Source: Mariannaea sp. PMI_226 (Eukaryota > Ascomycota > Sordariomycetes > Hypocreales > Nectriaceae). From it: 64,000 nt of DNA. The stretch lies in the NCBI GenBank assembly GCA_024336345.1, contig JANFOG010000001.1, forward strand, positions 124,001 to 188,000. Reading direction: 5' to 3'. The translations under genes were made by a program, and so were the position numbers. The notes beneath the pieces are model-generated. The model saw only the letters and a list, made by a program, of their open reading frames with translations, searched no databases and had not been told where the DNA came from. Shown here in pieces: positions 36,583 to 49,090 of this stretch (positions within the stretch are counted from its first letter, which is position 1; the number at the start of each line of letters is the position of its first letter).

Positions 36583-39500
36583 GTTGGGGCCAGGATAGAT
36601 CCTGAGATCTGGAAAGCTATCAAGCGCAAAAATGCCTAAGGGAAGCAAAGTGCGAGTAAGAACCAGAGGAAAAGGGAGGTATGATACCAGGAGCGGAGCG
36701 GGTGGGACGAAACGAAGAACACAGAACGCCAGAGGTTGCGTCCTGATAAGTTACACATGCAGTGGATTATGGAGTCGTGGGTGTTGGGCCGGTAAGGGTC
36801 AGCATCTCATTACCAGGGCTTTGTCTCCGAATGGGGTGTGTGAGGGTGTGTGGGCGCCCGAATGAGTTGTCTGTGGCTCCTTACTCACCCCGGCAGATCT
36901 GGCTTGGTCCGTTCCAAGCTGAGATGGTCTTGTTTATTTACCTTGTCGGTATCTGCAGTCAAGGTATTGGTGTCGCTGGAGCTGCTGCTGTCATGAAGTC
37001 CCGACCACGGCTACTTCTTATTTTCCGGGTCACAATGAACACTCCAATGATTTAAATCCTGGAAATGGACTTCGAGTGTGGTGGAGTCTTTTGGCTGCTG
37101 TCTACTTCTCTTAGTTGACGAAGGCTAAATGAGGCGCGAGTGAAACAGAGAAGAAGGCAATGGGAGGGGGCTGAGAGGGGCCGTCACCTCGAGACACTCA
37201 ACTGGCCATACAGCTGTGAGTGAATTCACAAGTAGTACGGAGTACTATATAGCACGGTATACCTCCAATGCGTCAAAATCCTTCGGTGTATTTTGATGCG
37301 GGTAGATGGTCTAGCAAACGAGCTGAACGAAGGGTCAACAATTAATTAGAAATCATGTCGACACCAACCAAAACACACACACAAATACACTAGAAAGAAG
37401 GAAAGATTCCGGGCACAGCCGGCGAGGCTAGACAAGTAGATCTCTGAGCAGGAGACCAAGCAGCTCGGCCAAAGAGGGCATCAAAAGATGAAGTTGGGGG
37501 AATGCAAAAGCAGAGTGCCGAACGAGTAGCGTGGTAGTTGTTGTCTCTTTGGTCGGCCCTTCCCGTATTCCGAGGTCTCGATCCCTCCCCAGGATATCCT
37601 AGTTGTCCAACTCGGTAAGAGCAAGATCGCACTTTACCAGCCGATGCCCCCAAGCTGTTAGGGCATCTACGCCACGAGGGAGGAAACTAGACGGTTTTAT
37701 GGAAAGTAGGAATGTGTAGAGATGGCAGGTGACGCCGACAAGGTCGTTTTGCAGCAAGTGCCGATAGTTACTGAGTGAGATGGATGAGAATTGGAGCTCG
37801 GTGTGGTGCGAGGTTCGACATCCAATCAGACTAGGCAGGGAGCTTTGGCCTCGTATCCACCCCCTGCACGCTGCAACCACCTAATCCGGTGTTGACAGTG
37901 CATTGGCGCCTCAGTGGGCAGTGGCTGATATTAGGGTCCTCGATGATGGATGGATGCCAGAGACTCGATGGCCTGTTATGGAGGGCGGGCTGAAGGGAAA
38001 CAATGCCGAGGGAGGAGCCGCTAATTTGGCGCGCAGCTCCCCCCCCATGGTCAACGGCAACCCCGCGTCCCGTGGCTAGGAAGGACCGTTTCGTACCTTT
38101 CACACCAGCACAAAAACAACTTGAAGATGCACCTTAACAGGTGGCTCCAGCTACAATGTATGCTAACTAGGAAAATACCACGCGCTGGATTTCTTTTTTT
38201 TTTTATTCTCACACCGCCCAGGACCCAGGTACCTTAGTTAGCTAGGTTCTTTGCCTCGGACTCCTAATTGAGGAGCGTACAGATGTATCTATCTCAGGTT
38301 AAGGGTATATGTACCCGCCTGCCAAACTTTAGGCAACGAATACAGATAATACAGACGTTGAGAGATATGTGTCTATTTACCATCAATGGTGCTTCTTCAA
38401 GGTAAACTTCAAACATTTTATATATCTTGGTATTTAATTGCCAATTCCGCGATCTCGCAATACGGTAAGTACCGAATTACAAAGTCACCTTGTGTGCATA
38501 ACGACTATGCCTGTACCTCGAGGAAGTGGAAGTGCGAGTGCAGGCCTCTGGGATTACGAATGCTGCTAGTACGAGGTTGGTACATGTTATCCATGCGAGA
38601 GCTGGAAGACATCCGATTGAATACTTCATTGAATCTCACAGGTTCACTTCACACTCAAAACCGACAATACCCATGTGGACAGACTGGCATGGCAATGTTG
38701 CAATACGGTGGATGTGGATGCAGACCAGGTTGCTCTAACGTCTGGGATTGATACTTGCCACACACACTTACCTACTACGTTGGGTAGGCATCTACCCAGT
38801 CTAGCAGTTATAATCCTTGAAGCATTTTTGTTCCGTGGATACCGATACTCCGTACTGTATTGCTGTGTATGTAGGTACTATGGTAGGCAGGCAGTCCGAG
38901 GCAGTGGCCATCGACTTACCCTATGGACGGACCCTGAGAGTACACATCATCATAGTCAACAGATGGCGAATTGACCTTGCATCTGGCCCCGCTTGACATG
39001 CGTTGAGACTTGTCTGACCAGGGGCCTGTCAACATCGCCCTACCATCCGACCTACCAACTTACCAACCCAAGCTCGTAGCGTGCAGCGAGGGTCCATACT
39101 TGAAGTGTCAACATGTCTCCGTGCTCCAGTTTTCTCATCCGAAGGGAGATCTCTGTCCCTTCCACACAGCCTTTTTTTTCTTTCTCTTTTTGCTTGCTTT
39201 TTTTTTTGTTTTGTTTTGTTTTCTTCGCTCGAGGTCTCGGAGCTGCAACACACTACACAGTACTTATGCCCCCACTCAGAACCCTAAATCCCTGGAAAGT
39301 CCACTACGACGTCCACCATCAAGCGAGCCACGATGGATCTATATTACCTTGTCCATGTAACAAGAGGCATAGGCACACAGCGACATTCATACAGCAGGCA
39401 AGCAGAGCACGTCAATAACTCATCTGGCAGACAAGGAGCGACGTAACATCGCTTTGTGCGGCGACGATCCAGTCCTCTCAACGGTCTCATGCACTCGAAC

Positions 39501-42284
39501 CCACCAGGCTTGTTTCGCACACCCTTCCCCCCCATCGCAACGGGTTTGACAATGCACTCAGTCCTTGGGATCTATCTTATGAGATGTAAACTGGCGAATC
39601 CACCCTTCTCACTAGGATAAGGCCGCGTGACTTTGTCCTTCTCTCAGTTAATCTAGTGATAATGTCCTAGGGTATTGACTTGATGTACCAACATTGATTG
39701 ACGGATTGATAGCACCGCACCATCTTGAAGAATTCGGTGCAGTAGAGAGGTTACAAAGAGAGAAACCCAGCGCTACAACACGCTATTCAATGTTTCATGG
39801 TACTAGTGTAGTTCGACATGCTGAAGGAAACTATCCTAAGTTCCCCGATCCTAGTCATCGCCAGGGCTTGAGTGTGACCAAAAATTGTGGGAAAGTTTCT
39901 ACATAGTACATGGTCCTTATTTATCCACAAGGACGAACAGATGACAAGAGAGTGCCAGCTTCTCCCTACTCGTAGACTCAAGGTAATTCTTTCAAATTCA
40001 CGTCCATAGAATGCTCCTGCCGTGGCAGTATTTGTCCACCCCGGAGTTAAAATCATGCTCCCCCGTTCAACTTTGCTGTGCTGACCAGCATCGTTGCACT
40101 TGGCTGTTACTCTCTCACATGGAAGATTGTGGCTGAGGTTTGCTCTTATTATTCTTCAATCCGGGGCAACCAAATACCAGAGCAGATCATGCAGAGTGTG
40201 AATTATGACATATCAATAGGGCATTGGGCGAGAATATCAACAAAGACCGGTCACGAATAGCTGGAGTTATTATGCCTCATTTTCACCCTCTAGGAGAAGT
40301 CGATATACGAGCGTCTTCTCTTGATGCTTTGACAGTGAAGGGATTTTGACTATGAATACGACCAAGCCACTTTGAATAATTAGGAATTTTGAACCCCTGA
40401 GCTGCAAGAAGAAGTAACTCAAGGTTCGACGTGTGGGACAAGATGTGTTTCATATGATCTCTTGTTGGTGCTGTACTGCGCCTTTCATAAAATAATCCGG
40501 TAAAATCTATTTAGAATCCAAAGTTTCGCATCTTAAGCGTTGAGTATGCCTGCAGGTCGTGGATGCGCTAGCACTGCTCGTTCTACCGCCTACTTAGGGA
40601 TAGGCTGCTCACCCTGAGATTCGCAGGTACCGTAGATCACGTACATCACTTGCTTTCTTGGTCAATCCAATAAATCACGGTCATCAACTGTATCACTGGG
40701 AAGCATCCAGCTTTCCAGCCGATTCCTTTGGTGACAGGAGCGATCACTCTAGATTTCCTTGACCGACAGGTACAGATAGAAGGGCATGAGAACAGAAAAT
40801 GAGGAAGCGAAGAGGGCATGTTTGCAGACAGACGCAGAAAATACCCAAATGTACAGATTAGCGACCCCTTTGTTTGTTGCCTACGCCACTTCCCCAGATC
40901 CATCAACACCCCCCAGACGGTCTTCATAAGTGTCTTGTTCCGTTCAACCATCATTTCTTCATAGAAGAACATCACCACACATTATATTGGACCGATTCCT
41001 GGGAAGATCTTTTGTAGGCCCTCTTACACGGTATAAGGAAAGAGAAACAGCTCAGGGGACTTTCCCCTCCCCTATGGGGGGCTGACTACCACCATCAACC
41101 TCCTGCTTCTCTGGATCAACGACAGCATGGCAGTTAGTTAGTGCCTGTGACTCTGCGGCACTGGCGGAGTGGATCGTGCGTGGGGCCGCCAGCAGCGAAC
41201 GGAGCCCGGAGTACAGATTACGGAGAACCACGATGTTGTCACGACCGTCACCGACCTCAATGTAGTAAAATAGCCGTAGGAGAGATGAAAAGGCCGTTCA
41301 TGCTTTTCGGAATACCGTTTCCGGCCGAGTGGGAATATTTATGGCTAGAAGGTAAGTTTGTCATCAAACCAGCACTGTTTTGTTACCCCCAGTGGTTTCG
41401 GTTGCCTTTTTTTTTTTTGCTCTTTTTTTCTGCAAGTATTGTCTTGCTTCTACGGCACGTAACCAAACAAACCCCAAACTACCACGTAGGCATTCGGACT
41501 GCTTCGCCACAAGAGCTCGGGGGAAAGAGGGCTGAACGTGAAGCACACGGGAATGGGACTTACTCTGTAATGTAGGATGCGATGTAACCCAACATGGGAG
41601 GTGAAGATGCGGCTGAAGGCTGAAGCGTTTGGACAGTGCGACTCGGCCACGGGAAGTGGGCTTATTTCCAACCAACGGCAAGAATATTCAGCGAAGAGTG
41701 AAGAAACCGTACCTCCATAATACCCTAATTACATTATGTGAGGGGCGTGTCTTCAGTTTTCAGATGTCCAAACGCCACTATAGTGGACCTGAGCACATTG
41801 TTCCTGACCTGGTGCACTAAGGTAAGGTATGTAGGCCTTTAAACTGATAGCATCTATGATGGAACTAAAGGACTACAGACGATCTCTTTTGCCGCTACTC
41901 CAGACATGCTTATCCAAGAAGAGCCCCCTCGCTTCCATCCTCCTCTGAAAAAGAAACCCCCAGAAAAAGGAAAAGAGAAGAAAGGAGTGGGTAGGTTGAG
42001 AGACGAGGCAGGTGTCCATTCCACGACTCGTCTACTCATGGTCATACTGTGTGGATTACAAACACGACTCACTGTACGGCACTCCCGTCCACGGGCCTCG
42101 ACGCTCGGATGTAACTCAGCCGGGCAAGGATCGACTCTCATCAAGCCACCCAACTAATGCTAAAACAGTTGCATTGCGCACACATTTGTTCCACCTACAG
42201 TATATACGAAGAGAAAGCTTTTCCACTCCAGCACTATCGCATCTGGCATGTTTTCTCTTTTCCTCTTTTTCCTTATTTTCCTGT

Positions 42285-42342
42285 TCTCTCTCTCTCTCTC
42301 TCTTTTTTTTTTTTTTTTTTTGGGGGGGGGGGGGAGGGGGGG
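42285..42342. repeat. composite (TC)n - T19 - G13 tract
   Basis: A TC dinucleotide run passes abruptly into T19 (42303-42321), then G13 (42322-42334), A and G7. It lies about 325 bp upstream of the Gyp8-like gene. Exact lengths may be unreliable. Confidence 0.8.
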
Positions 42343-42344
42343 AT

Positions 42345-42500
42345 GAGGTACTTGGAAGGATCAAACCTAGTAGGTACCTACCTAGATACTCGTCCTCTTT
42401 GCGTGCTAGGTACCTACCCTGCCTAGGATCCTACAGTAGCACCTTGATAAGATAATGCAAGGTACCTAGGTACCTATATCTGCTAGGTTAGCTAGGTAGT
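42345..42500. repeat. dense cluster of AGGTACCT / CTAGGTAC words
   Basis: At least four near-palindromic AGGTACCT/CCTAGGTACCTA words lie within 150 bp between the homopolymer tract and the Gyp8-like gene. The same word recurs in other spacers of the window. Confidence 0.7.
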
Positions 42501-42665
42501 TTTAGTGAGGCAGCCAGTTGTAGCTTGTTTCCCGTCCGTGTCTCTCGAGTCTCTCATGCTCCAGTGCAGCCAACATGAAGTAAAGACTCTACATACAGCA
42601 TCATTATTTACCAGTCATCCCCTTTGCTCCCATCGCAAGCTGGATCTTGCACCGCTTTAAAACCG

Positions 42666-44148
42666 ATGGACCCAGAACCACACAGCTCTTTCCAAGGGGC
42701 TACCGCTGTCCCATCAGTTTCTCGGAGCGACCTGATCAATATTGTCCCTACAAGTGACAGCACCACCCAAGCATGTTCAAGCTCCAGCCCAACCTCTAGC
42801 CTCAGTGGTGCGGACGCAACCGGCGACGATCGCGTTCCCTTCGTCAGTCAGAAAAGAGAAGAAATCCTTGACGCCTGCAATTGGAGGGATATCGGCCGTC
42901 TCCGCTCGCTCGCCGAGGGGAGAGGTGGCCTCCTTTCAGACGCCTTGCGCAGGCTAGCTTGTAAGCACACTTATTTCCGAACACAGACCAGACCAGACGC
43001 ACGCTGACAAGCTCCGCGATGCCTCAAAGGGCCCCTCCTACTTGGACTCGAGCTTCCATCCGTAGGTAGTTCAAATACTGCTGACAGTAGCGATGATGTG
43101 CCCGTTCCCGGTGATCCCCCTGTTGACACTGTCAACTGGAGGAACTTGCCACATCACAGGGATGAGGACCAAGTCCAACTTGACGTACACCGATCCTTCG
43201 TTCACTATCCAAAGAGTGAGTAATATGCCCTGCATTCTCAAAATATTGCACGCGGCAATGGCATCACCGTATTTAGAACTGACACGCCTCACAGACCTAA
43301 CGGCTTCAGAGATGGACTTTTACAAATCAGAGTTATCTGCTCTCATCAACGAGGTGCTACGTCGCTACCCATTTCTTTGCTATTTTCAGGGATATCATGA
43401 TATCTGCCAGGTCTTGCTGCTGGTGCTGGGACCGGCATGGAGGGCGCGAGCACTTGCGCGACTTTCCATCTTGAGAATTCGAGACTTCATGCTCCCAACT
43501 ATGACGCCTACTATCGCCCAGCTTCATCTTATCCTTGATATTATCAGCAACGCTGACCCAAATTTAAGGCGGCACCTTGCAGATATAGAACCCTTCTTCG
43601 CCCTGTCGGATACCTTAACCATGTATGCACACAACATCGAGGAGTATCAAGGCATTGCTCGGCTGTTTGATGTGCTTCTCGCTCGCGAACCTGTATTCAT
43701 CATCTATATGTTTGCGCAAATTATCATTTGCCGCCGGGATGATATATTTGACATTGATGAACCTGACATGCTGCACGTTTTCCTCAGCAGAGTTCCTACT
43801 AAGATGGACCTCGATCAGCTCATTGCAGCTTCATGCAGGCTTTTCGAACTTCACCCCCCGGAGACCCTACGTTCATGGCGGCGTATATCGAGCACGAGCG
43901 CGCTCAAGACGGCCAGGAATGTCGATGACTGCGCCCGCCAGAGCTTAGATGAGGGCAAAGAGATGTTCCAAAAGCAAGTCAAGGACATTCAACGCGCTGA
44001 GTTCTACCAAAGGGTTAAAAAGACTCTATGGGCATACCGTCCATCTGCCAAGGCCATTGGTTTGGCCATCGGAGTTGGAGCCCTGGCCATCTATCTCCGC
44101 CACAACCCAACCATCATAAATCGTATTTTTACCGTATTTTCAAGATAG
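42666..44148 (+). CDS. gyp8: TBC-domain Rab GTPase-activating protein, Gyp8/TBC1D20-like, membrane-anchored
   Basis: Three exons (42666-42960, 43030-43215, 43277-44148) encode 450 aa. TBC1D20/Gyp8 proteins stimulate GTP hydrolysis by Rab1/Ypt1 in ER-Golgi traffic. A Ser-rich N-terminus is followed by the TBC domain: W99-PLLLGLELPS, then LDVHRSF with the arginine finger at Arg153, then YFQGYHDI with the glutamine finger at Gln198. YFQGYHDI, instead of the usual YxQGM, marks the TBC1D20 branch. A single C-terminal membrane span (AIGLAIGVGALAIYL) gives a tail-anchor topology at the ER, as in TBC1D20. Tryptophan 99 is created by splicing (T|GG). The start at 42666 is the first in-frame ATG. It converges on VPS52, 271 bp apart, with a G-rich tract (44257-44270) between them. 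Confidence 0.9.
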
Positions 44149-44256
44149 GTCAGAGATGTGCTGCATATACACGCAATCTGATGGATCAGTAATGAATTAT
44201 ATACATCCCCGAATGATGTTGACTTTACTCCCATGCATATCATGTGAAAAAAAGAA

Positions 44257-44270
44257 GGGGGAGGGGGGGG
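44257..44270 (+). other. G5-A-G8 tract in a convergent spacer
   Basis: Two long G-runs separated by one A lie in the 271-bp gap between the Gyp8-like gene and VPS52. This is the only notable feature of the gap. Confidence 0.6.
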
Positions 44271-44419
44271 ACTCCATGCAATTGCATAGATCCACCACCT
44301 TGAACCGGGACGCCATTACCATAAGATTTCCTCAAAGACCACGCTTGAATCAAAGTTGGGCCCGCAGATATCCCCCTCGAACCATCGATACTTTCGCCTT
44401 CACATTTCTCTCAGTGCCT

Positions 44420-46548
44420 CTATTGCTCCTCTTGGAATTGGACCTTGAGCTTTTCAAAATGCTCCTGTTGGTCACCAGCTAGCTTGCCGCTCGCATCGCT
44501 AATAATTGTAAGGATAAGAGAGTAGTTATTATACAAAAAGCGCTGGCTCTTACGCTTGTCTGAGCCATACGCCTGTGCCTGGCGGGAGAGAAAAGCCTCA
44601 ACCTCAGTGCGAAGTCGGTACAGACTGGCAACGACAGGTTCATCATCACCATCATCAGCACAGAGTACCAAGGAGCCATGAAGAAGTTGGCCGAAGCGCT
44701 GAGTAATGACGTGAGGGGCTGCCGACATCTTGGCTTGGTCCGCAGCGCGGGCTGGTCGTGTGGGGAGGGAATTGGTCAAGGTTCGGACGGACTCGCAATG
44801 GCGGTCCATGATACTCTGGAAGCGAGGCCAGAGAAGCATGTTAGTGGCATTGATGTAGCTGTCACCAGCTGGAACCTTTCGTCGCTGTAGCTCAAAGGCG
44901 AAGTGTTGGTTAAGGCGAATGCAGAGTAGAACACCAAGAGCATCATATGTCTCGCCAACCAGTGTCTTGGAGAGCGTCTGGCCGAGTTCAAATGTGGGCT
45001 CAAAGACGTAGGTGAAATTCTTAGAAATATGTGCGAAAGAAAGTGCAGGGGAAAAGAAGGCAGCCATGAAGGTATATTCTGCCGTAGCGTTATCAACCAG
45101 GGCTAGGTTGAAATTACGGAAGAGAACCTCGAGGTAGTGAGTAGTCTGGTCCTCCTCTGCAAGATATGAAGACATGGCCACCTGGTTCTTGGTCTTCAGT
45201 AGGTCGATACGGCGTCCCAGATTGAAAGCATCGTGAGGCGGTCCAGTCATACGCGAGCCCGATAGAACGGTGGCTTTACGTGATGTCTCATCATGTCCAA
45301 TGGAATCGTTCTTGTCCAAGATGTGCAACTTAATCTTGCCCAATGCTTTCTCATAGCGGCTGAATTGGTTCAGGTAATACCATCGCATAGTGTTCATATA
45401 AGCCAATGCAATCTCGCCAGCAAGCGTCGCATGGTGCTTGTGCAAAAACGAGAAGAGGTCCTTGAATCGGAGAAAGTTTTGCTGTTGAATGATTTGAGCA
45501 TTGATATGTGGCGATCGAAGAGCCTTTATCTGGGCGACAAGGTAATCACGGATGCGCTCAACGGCCTAGCTCCAATTAGACAAAGGCAGATCAGCAATAG
45601 CGAAAGGAATCTTCTTACTTTGAGGATGAGCTTCTCAAACAACGGCCCAAGATCTTTGGACGCATTGCTTTGTTGGGTGTTGGTTTTTTTCTTGAAAACT
45701 CCCGCCCTTCTATCCAACTCGGCGAGTGTCTTGACCCAACCTTCGTCGATATGCCCCTCGACGATTTTAGAGATGACCTCAGGCGGCAGGCTCAATTCTT
45801 CAACCAGTGGACCTAGCGCCTTTTCCACCTCTTTACGATTCTCTAGCCTTCTATTGAGAGCGGCTGATCGGGCCTGGAGGGATTCGATATCAGCTGATAC
45901 TGTGGCGAGGTCGTTACGGAAGCTTGTGAGGTTGATCTCGACAGAGTTTAGGACATCGTCGCACGCTGTTATTGATCGATGAAGGTCTTCCAGCTTGGTT
46001 CGCTCGATTTCACCTGAAGTAGGTATTAGTAACTTTAGCGTTCAAATATTATCGTAATTGAATTAAGTGGCCGAAAAGAACATACTTTCTCCGGCTGTTT
46101 GAGGCTTCTGAGTACTGGACACTTTCCGGTCAGGGGTTGGCAATGCGACCAACTCTTTCATCGAGAGTCCCCCAAAGTTGACTTCCAGTTTGATGTCCTC
46201 TTCTGAAATAGCAGTCTGCTGCTCTGTAGGTGTCGATTCAAAACCCGTAATGTTTGTTAGAAGTGTCTCTAGTACTTCTGCGGATCCAGATTCAGGGTCG
46301 GGCGCAGATGACTGCTTCAGGTTGGAGCCGTTGGGTTTTCGAGAGGAGAGCAGGGATGAGGATGAATCGTTGGAGATGAGGGACAAGGAGGAGCTACGCG
46401 GTGATGGCCCCTGGCGCTGTGAGGTAACATAGGGACTGAGAGCGCTCGAAGTTCTCCGAGGAAGCGGAGAATATGGCCGACTTGAAGGTTGAGAGCTCGG
46501 GGGACTGGGGTTGCTGACCGGCCCTCCGGCCAATCGATCGAGCCACAT
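44420..46548 (-). CDS. vps52: GARP complex subunit Vps52
   Basis: Three exons on - (46548-46086, 46013-45619, 45565-44420) encode 667 aa. Vps52 is the coiled-coil core of the GARP tether that captures endosome-derived vesicles at the trans-Golgi network. A Ser/Pro-rich N-terminus of about 130 residues precedes the conserved region: IERTKLEDLHRSITACDDVL, coiled coil with SLQARSAALNRRLENRK, SLPPEVISKIVEGHIDEGW, and YLVAQIKALRSPHINAQIIQ, typical of Vps52. The C-terminal domain contains TYVFEPTFELGQTLSKTLVG and ends QFQEEQ. Introns of 72 and 53 nt keep the frame. The first intron splits a Ser codon. The length is close to yeast Vps52 (641 aa). Confidence 0.95.
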
Positions 46549-48144
46549 CGCGACAGGGAGAGAAAAGACAACTGGGCGGAAATGTTAGATCGAGATTCGA
46601 AGTATCAAGCCAGTCATATCGTCGTTGAAAAGCAGAAATATTGAGAGGTGGTTGTTGCCAAAAAGATGGTAGAATGTTCACAAGGCTGACTTGACTTCGG
46701 TTTGTCAATGAGTGTTCCAGCCAGCTTGCAAGCAAGGCTGCGTTGGCTCGGTGAGCTCGGTGTATGCACGGGCCATAATTGGACGAGAGCCAGGTGAGCC
46801 CAAGTCCTGGCTATTGGCCGTCGATCGTATGGCGTTGAAAGTGGAGAGCTGCTCTCTCATCTCATTGCCTTACATAGTAAGAGCGACTTGGCCATAACTG
46901 GGTGATGGGCGGATGCACCGCCACAGCTAACCCCGCCTCTTCCCACAATCTCGATTCACACAAGAAAAACACCTACCTTGGTTAAGCGGCGAGCTCCCAC
47001 AGCTCAACCAGATTCATCTGGTGTGTTGGCTCTGCGGATGATGCTGCAGCAAGCAGGGGGCAGCAGGGACTTGTCACGTATTCGTACTATGGCTTCATGT
47101 TGTCGCGGCAATGGGATGGCTTGTTCTCGGAACGGGAGACCATGCACGAGGATGCAAGCTGCCACACATGATACCCCGCGCAGCAGCAAAGTGACCAGCC
47201 GCCGTTAACTAGGTAATCAATCAGCCCTCCTTCAACGTCCATCCATCGGATCGGGCACCGGAAGACAAGAAAGCGGGGGTACAGCCACCCGAAACACAAA
47301 AAGTCAGGGCTGCCCGTATGACCAGGCCGGGAGAGGAGCAATGCAGAGGTGGCAGCATACCATCGAGGTTTAAAACTATAAAGGAAGCATGCTCGAATTC
47401 AGTTGACCAATCCAAGCGTCATGGCTTTTTCATCGCAATCTATTTTGTGTGGGACAGCCATGAGTGAGGAAGGGTAAGAAAAATAAATAGATTAAAAAAA
47501 AAAGCCAAAGTGTAGAAAATTTTCAACTAATAAAAACACCAAAAAAAACAAGCACACACACGCACACACAAAAATCTAAAGTCTCTTAAGACTTAGGCTC
47601 AAAAGGTAGGTAGACCTTCTTAAGTAAATTGGGGGATGTTTGCCTGGTAAACCCCACCCGCTGACTGGTCGGCCGCATGCCATCTTGATCCGCTTTGCTG
47701 CAGCCAGAAGCGACAGGACACCTGAGCTGATTAGCACACTCTGCTGGACTCTTCAGCAGACGTGCAGGTTGATGGATGACGCCGGACACTGAGACGCCCT
47801 GCAGGTGTCCTGAAGATGCCCTAAAGATGCCCTGGGGGGGTTCGCCCTCCAGAGCTTGTCGGTAGAGTCCGCTAAAAACAACAGGTGTCCCACTGCAACT
47901 CCATTAAATGCCCAATCACAGCCCTGAGAAAAAACTTCCGTCGAGGGCCTCCTCCCACCTGGGCTGGACCTTTTTCTAAACCCCCTCCATCCTCCCGCCG
48001 GGCCTTGTTTCTTTTCCCTTTCTCCTCCTCCATCCCACTCCCAAGCACCTCTCCAGCGTTTTTTCCTCGGTGCATCTTCTTTCTTCTCCCCATATCCCGT
48101 CACCCTTCCCTTCAAGACCTCGATTTCTTGTCAATACCATCACC
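46549..48144. other. divergent VPS52 / eIF5A spacer
   Basis: No gene is recognised in 1.6 kb. A-rich stretches lie at 47480-47580 and CT-rich sequence just before eIF5A. An 11-nt inverted repeat lies at 47714-47724 and 47802-47812. Confidence 0.55.
47714..47812. repeat. 11-nt perfect inverted repeat, arms 77 bp apart
   Basis: CAGGACACCTG (47714-47724) is matched by its reverse complement CAGGTGTCCTG (47802-47812); a further ACAGGTGTCC lies at about 47881. It is 330-430 bp upstream of the eIF5A start. Confidence 0.6.
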
Positions 48145-49090
48145 ATGGCGGACGACGTGAGTTTCTCTTTCTTTTCGACCCCCGGCGCACGCGCTGTGTC
48201 CCTGCGTCCAATTTTTTTTCTCGCCCGCGACAATTCACCCCGCAATGTGACTCGTGCCCCACGACTGAGAGCTGTCTCGACGACTTTTGGCCAGCCATCA
48301 GCGAGTTGTCGTCAACGGGCGTTTGCCCATCGTGGCCATCATGTTTGAATTTACGTTGAGCCCGTGCTAATTGCCTCTTTTTTTTTACTCTTTACAGCAC
48401 GATGTTACCTTCGAATCCGCCGATGCCGGTGCCTCTCTCACCTACCCCATGCAGTGCTCTGCCCTGCGAAAGAACGGCTTCGTCGTCATCAAGGGCCGCC
48501 CCTGCAAGATTGTCGACATGAGCACTTCCAAGACTGGCAAGCACGGTCACGCCAAGGTCCATCTTGTTGCTCTCGACATCTTCACTGGCAAAAAGTACGA
48601 GGATCTCTCTCCCTCCACCCACAACATGGACGTCCCCAACGTCTCTCGTCGCGAGTTCCAGCTTGTGAGTGAACCCTTGCCCCGCTTCACCAGGGAACCC
48701 CTCCCGGTTCTTGTCTCCCTTCCCCGTGCGTCACTCGGCAGCTAACACGTGCTCAGCTCGACATCTCCGACGATGGCTTCCTCTCCCTCATGAACGATGA
48801 TGGTGACACCAAGGATGACGTTCGCATGCCCGAGGGTGAGGTTGGTGAGAAGATCAACCGTCTTTTCAAGACCGAGGAGAAGGACACCAGTAAGTTACCC
48901 CGCCCCAAACATAACCAAATAGCTTTTAAGTAGCTCCATGTATGCTGCGCGTGCACATCCTTGGTGCACTTGCGCACGGTTATTTTCCAGATCTAAAATA
49001 TGGAGCTAACACTTTGGTGCAGACGTTGTCATTCTCACTTCCATGGGTGAGGAGGCTGCCGTTGAGGCCAAGGAGGCTCCCCGCCAGTAA
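48145..49090 (+). CDS. eIF5A: Translation factor eIF5A (hypusine-containing)
   Basis: Four exons (48145-48156, 48398-48664, 48757-48889, 49023-49090) encode 159 aa, the normal length. eIF5A binds the ribosomal E-site and relieves stalls such as polyproline; it needs hypusine made by deoxyhypusine synthase and hydroxylase. The hypusine loop [12 protein letters not shown] is intact, with the modified lysine at position 52. The N-terminal SH3-like domain ([20 protein letters not shown]) and C-terminal OB-fold ([16 protein letters not shown]) are complete. The first exon holds only four codons (MADD) before a 241-nt intron. The final exon gives [21 protein letters not shown]. Introns 2 and 3 (92 and 133 nt) also keep the frame. 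Confidence 0.98.

Larger units (their letters stand above)
36583..42665. other. 6.1-kb region without a recognisable gene
   Basis: The longest gap in the window. ORFs reach about 147 codons but are repetitive or lack any family pattern, and none builds into a spliced model I trust. It contains two exact TACGGAGTA/TACTCCGTA words (37236-37244, 38846-38854), AGGTACC words (38226-38245; dense at 42345-42500) and a TC-T-G tract at 42285-42342. No tRNA A/B box pair was found. It may hold a long non-coding transcript or a decayed gene. Confidence 0.5.

Noticed and set aside
37805..37825. GGTTCGACATCC, a possible tRNA B box
   Set aside because: The spacing is wrong and no A-box or acceptor stem is nearby.
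41141..41575. ORF of 144 codons in the gene-free region
   Set aside because: It has low-complexity stretches from a T-run, no family motif and no conserved splice structure.
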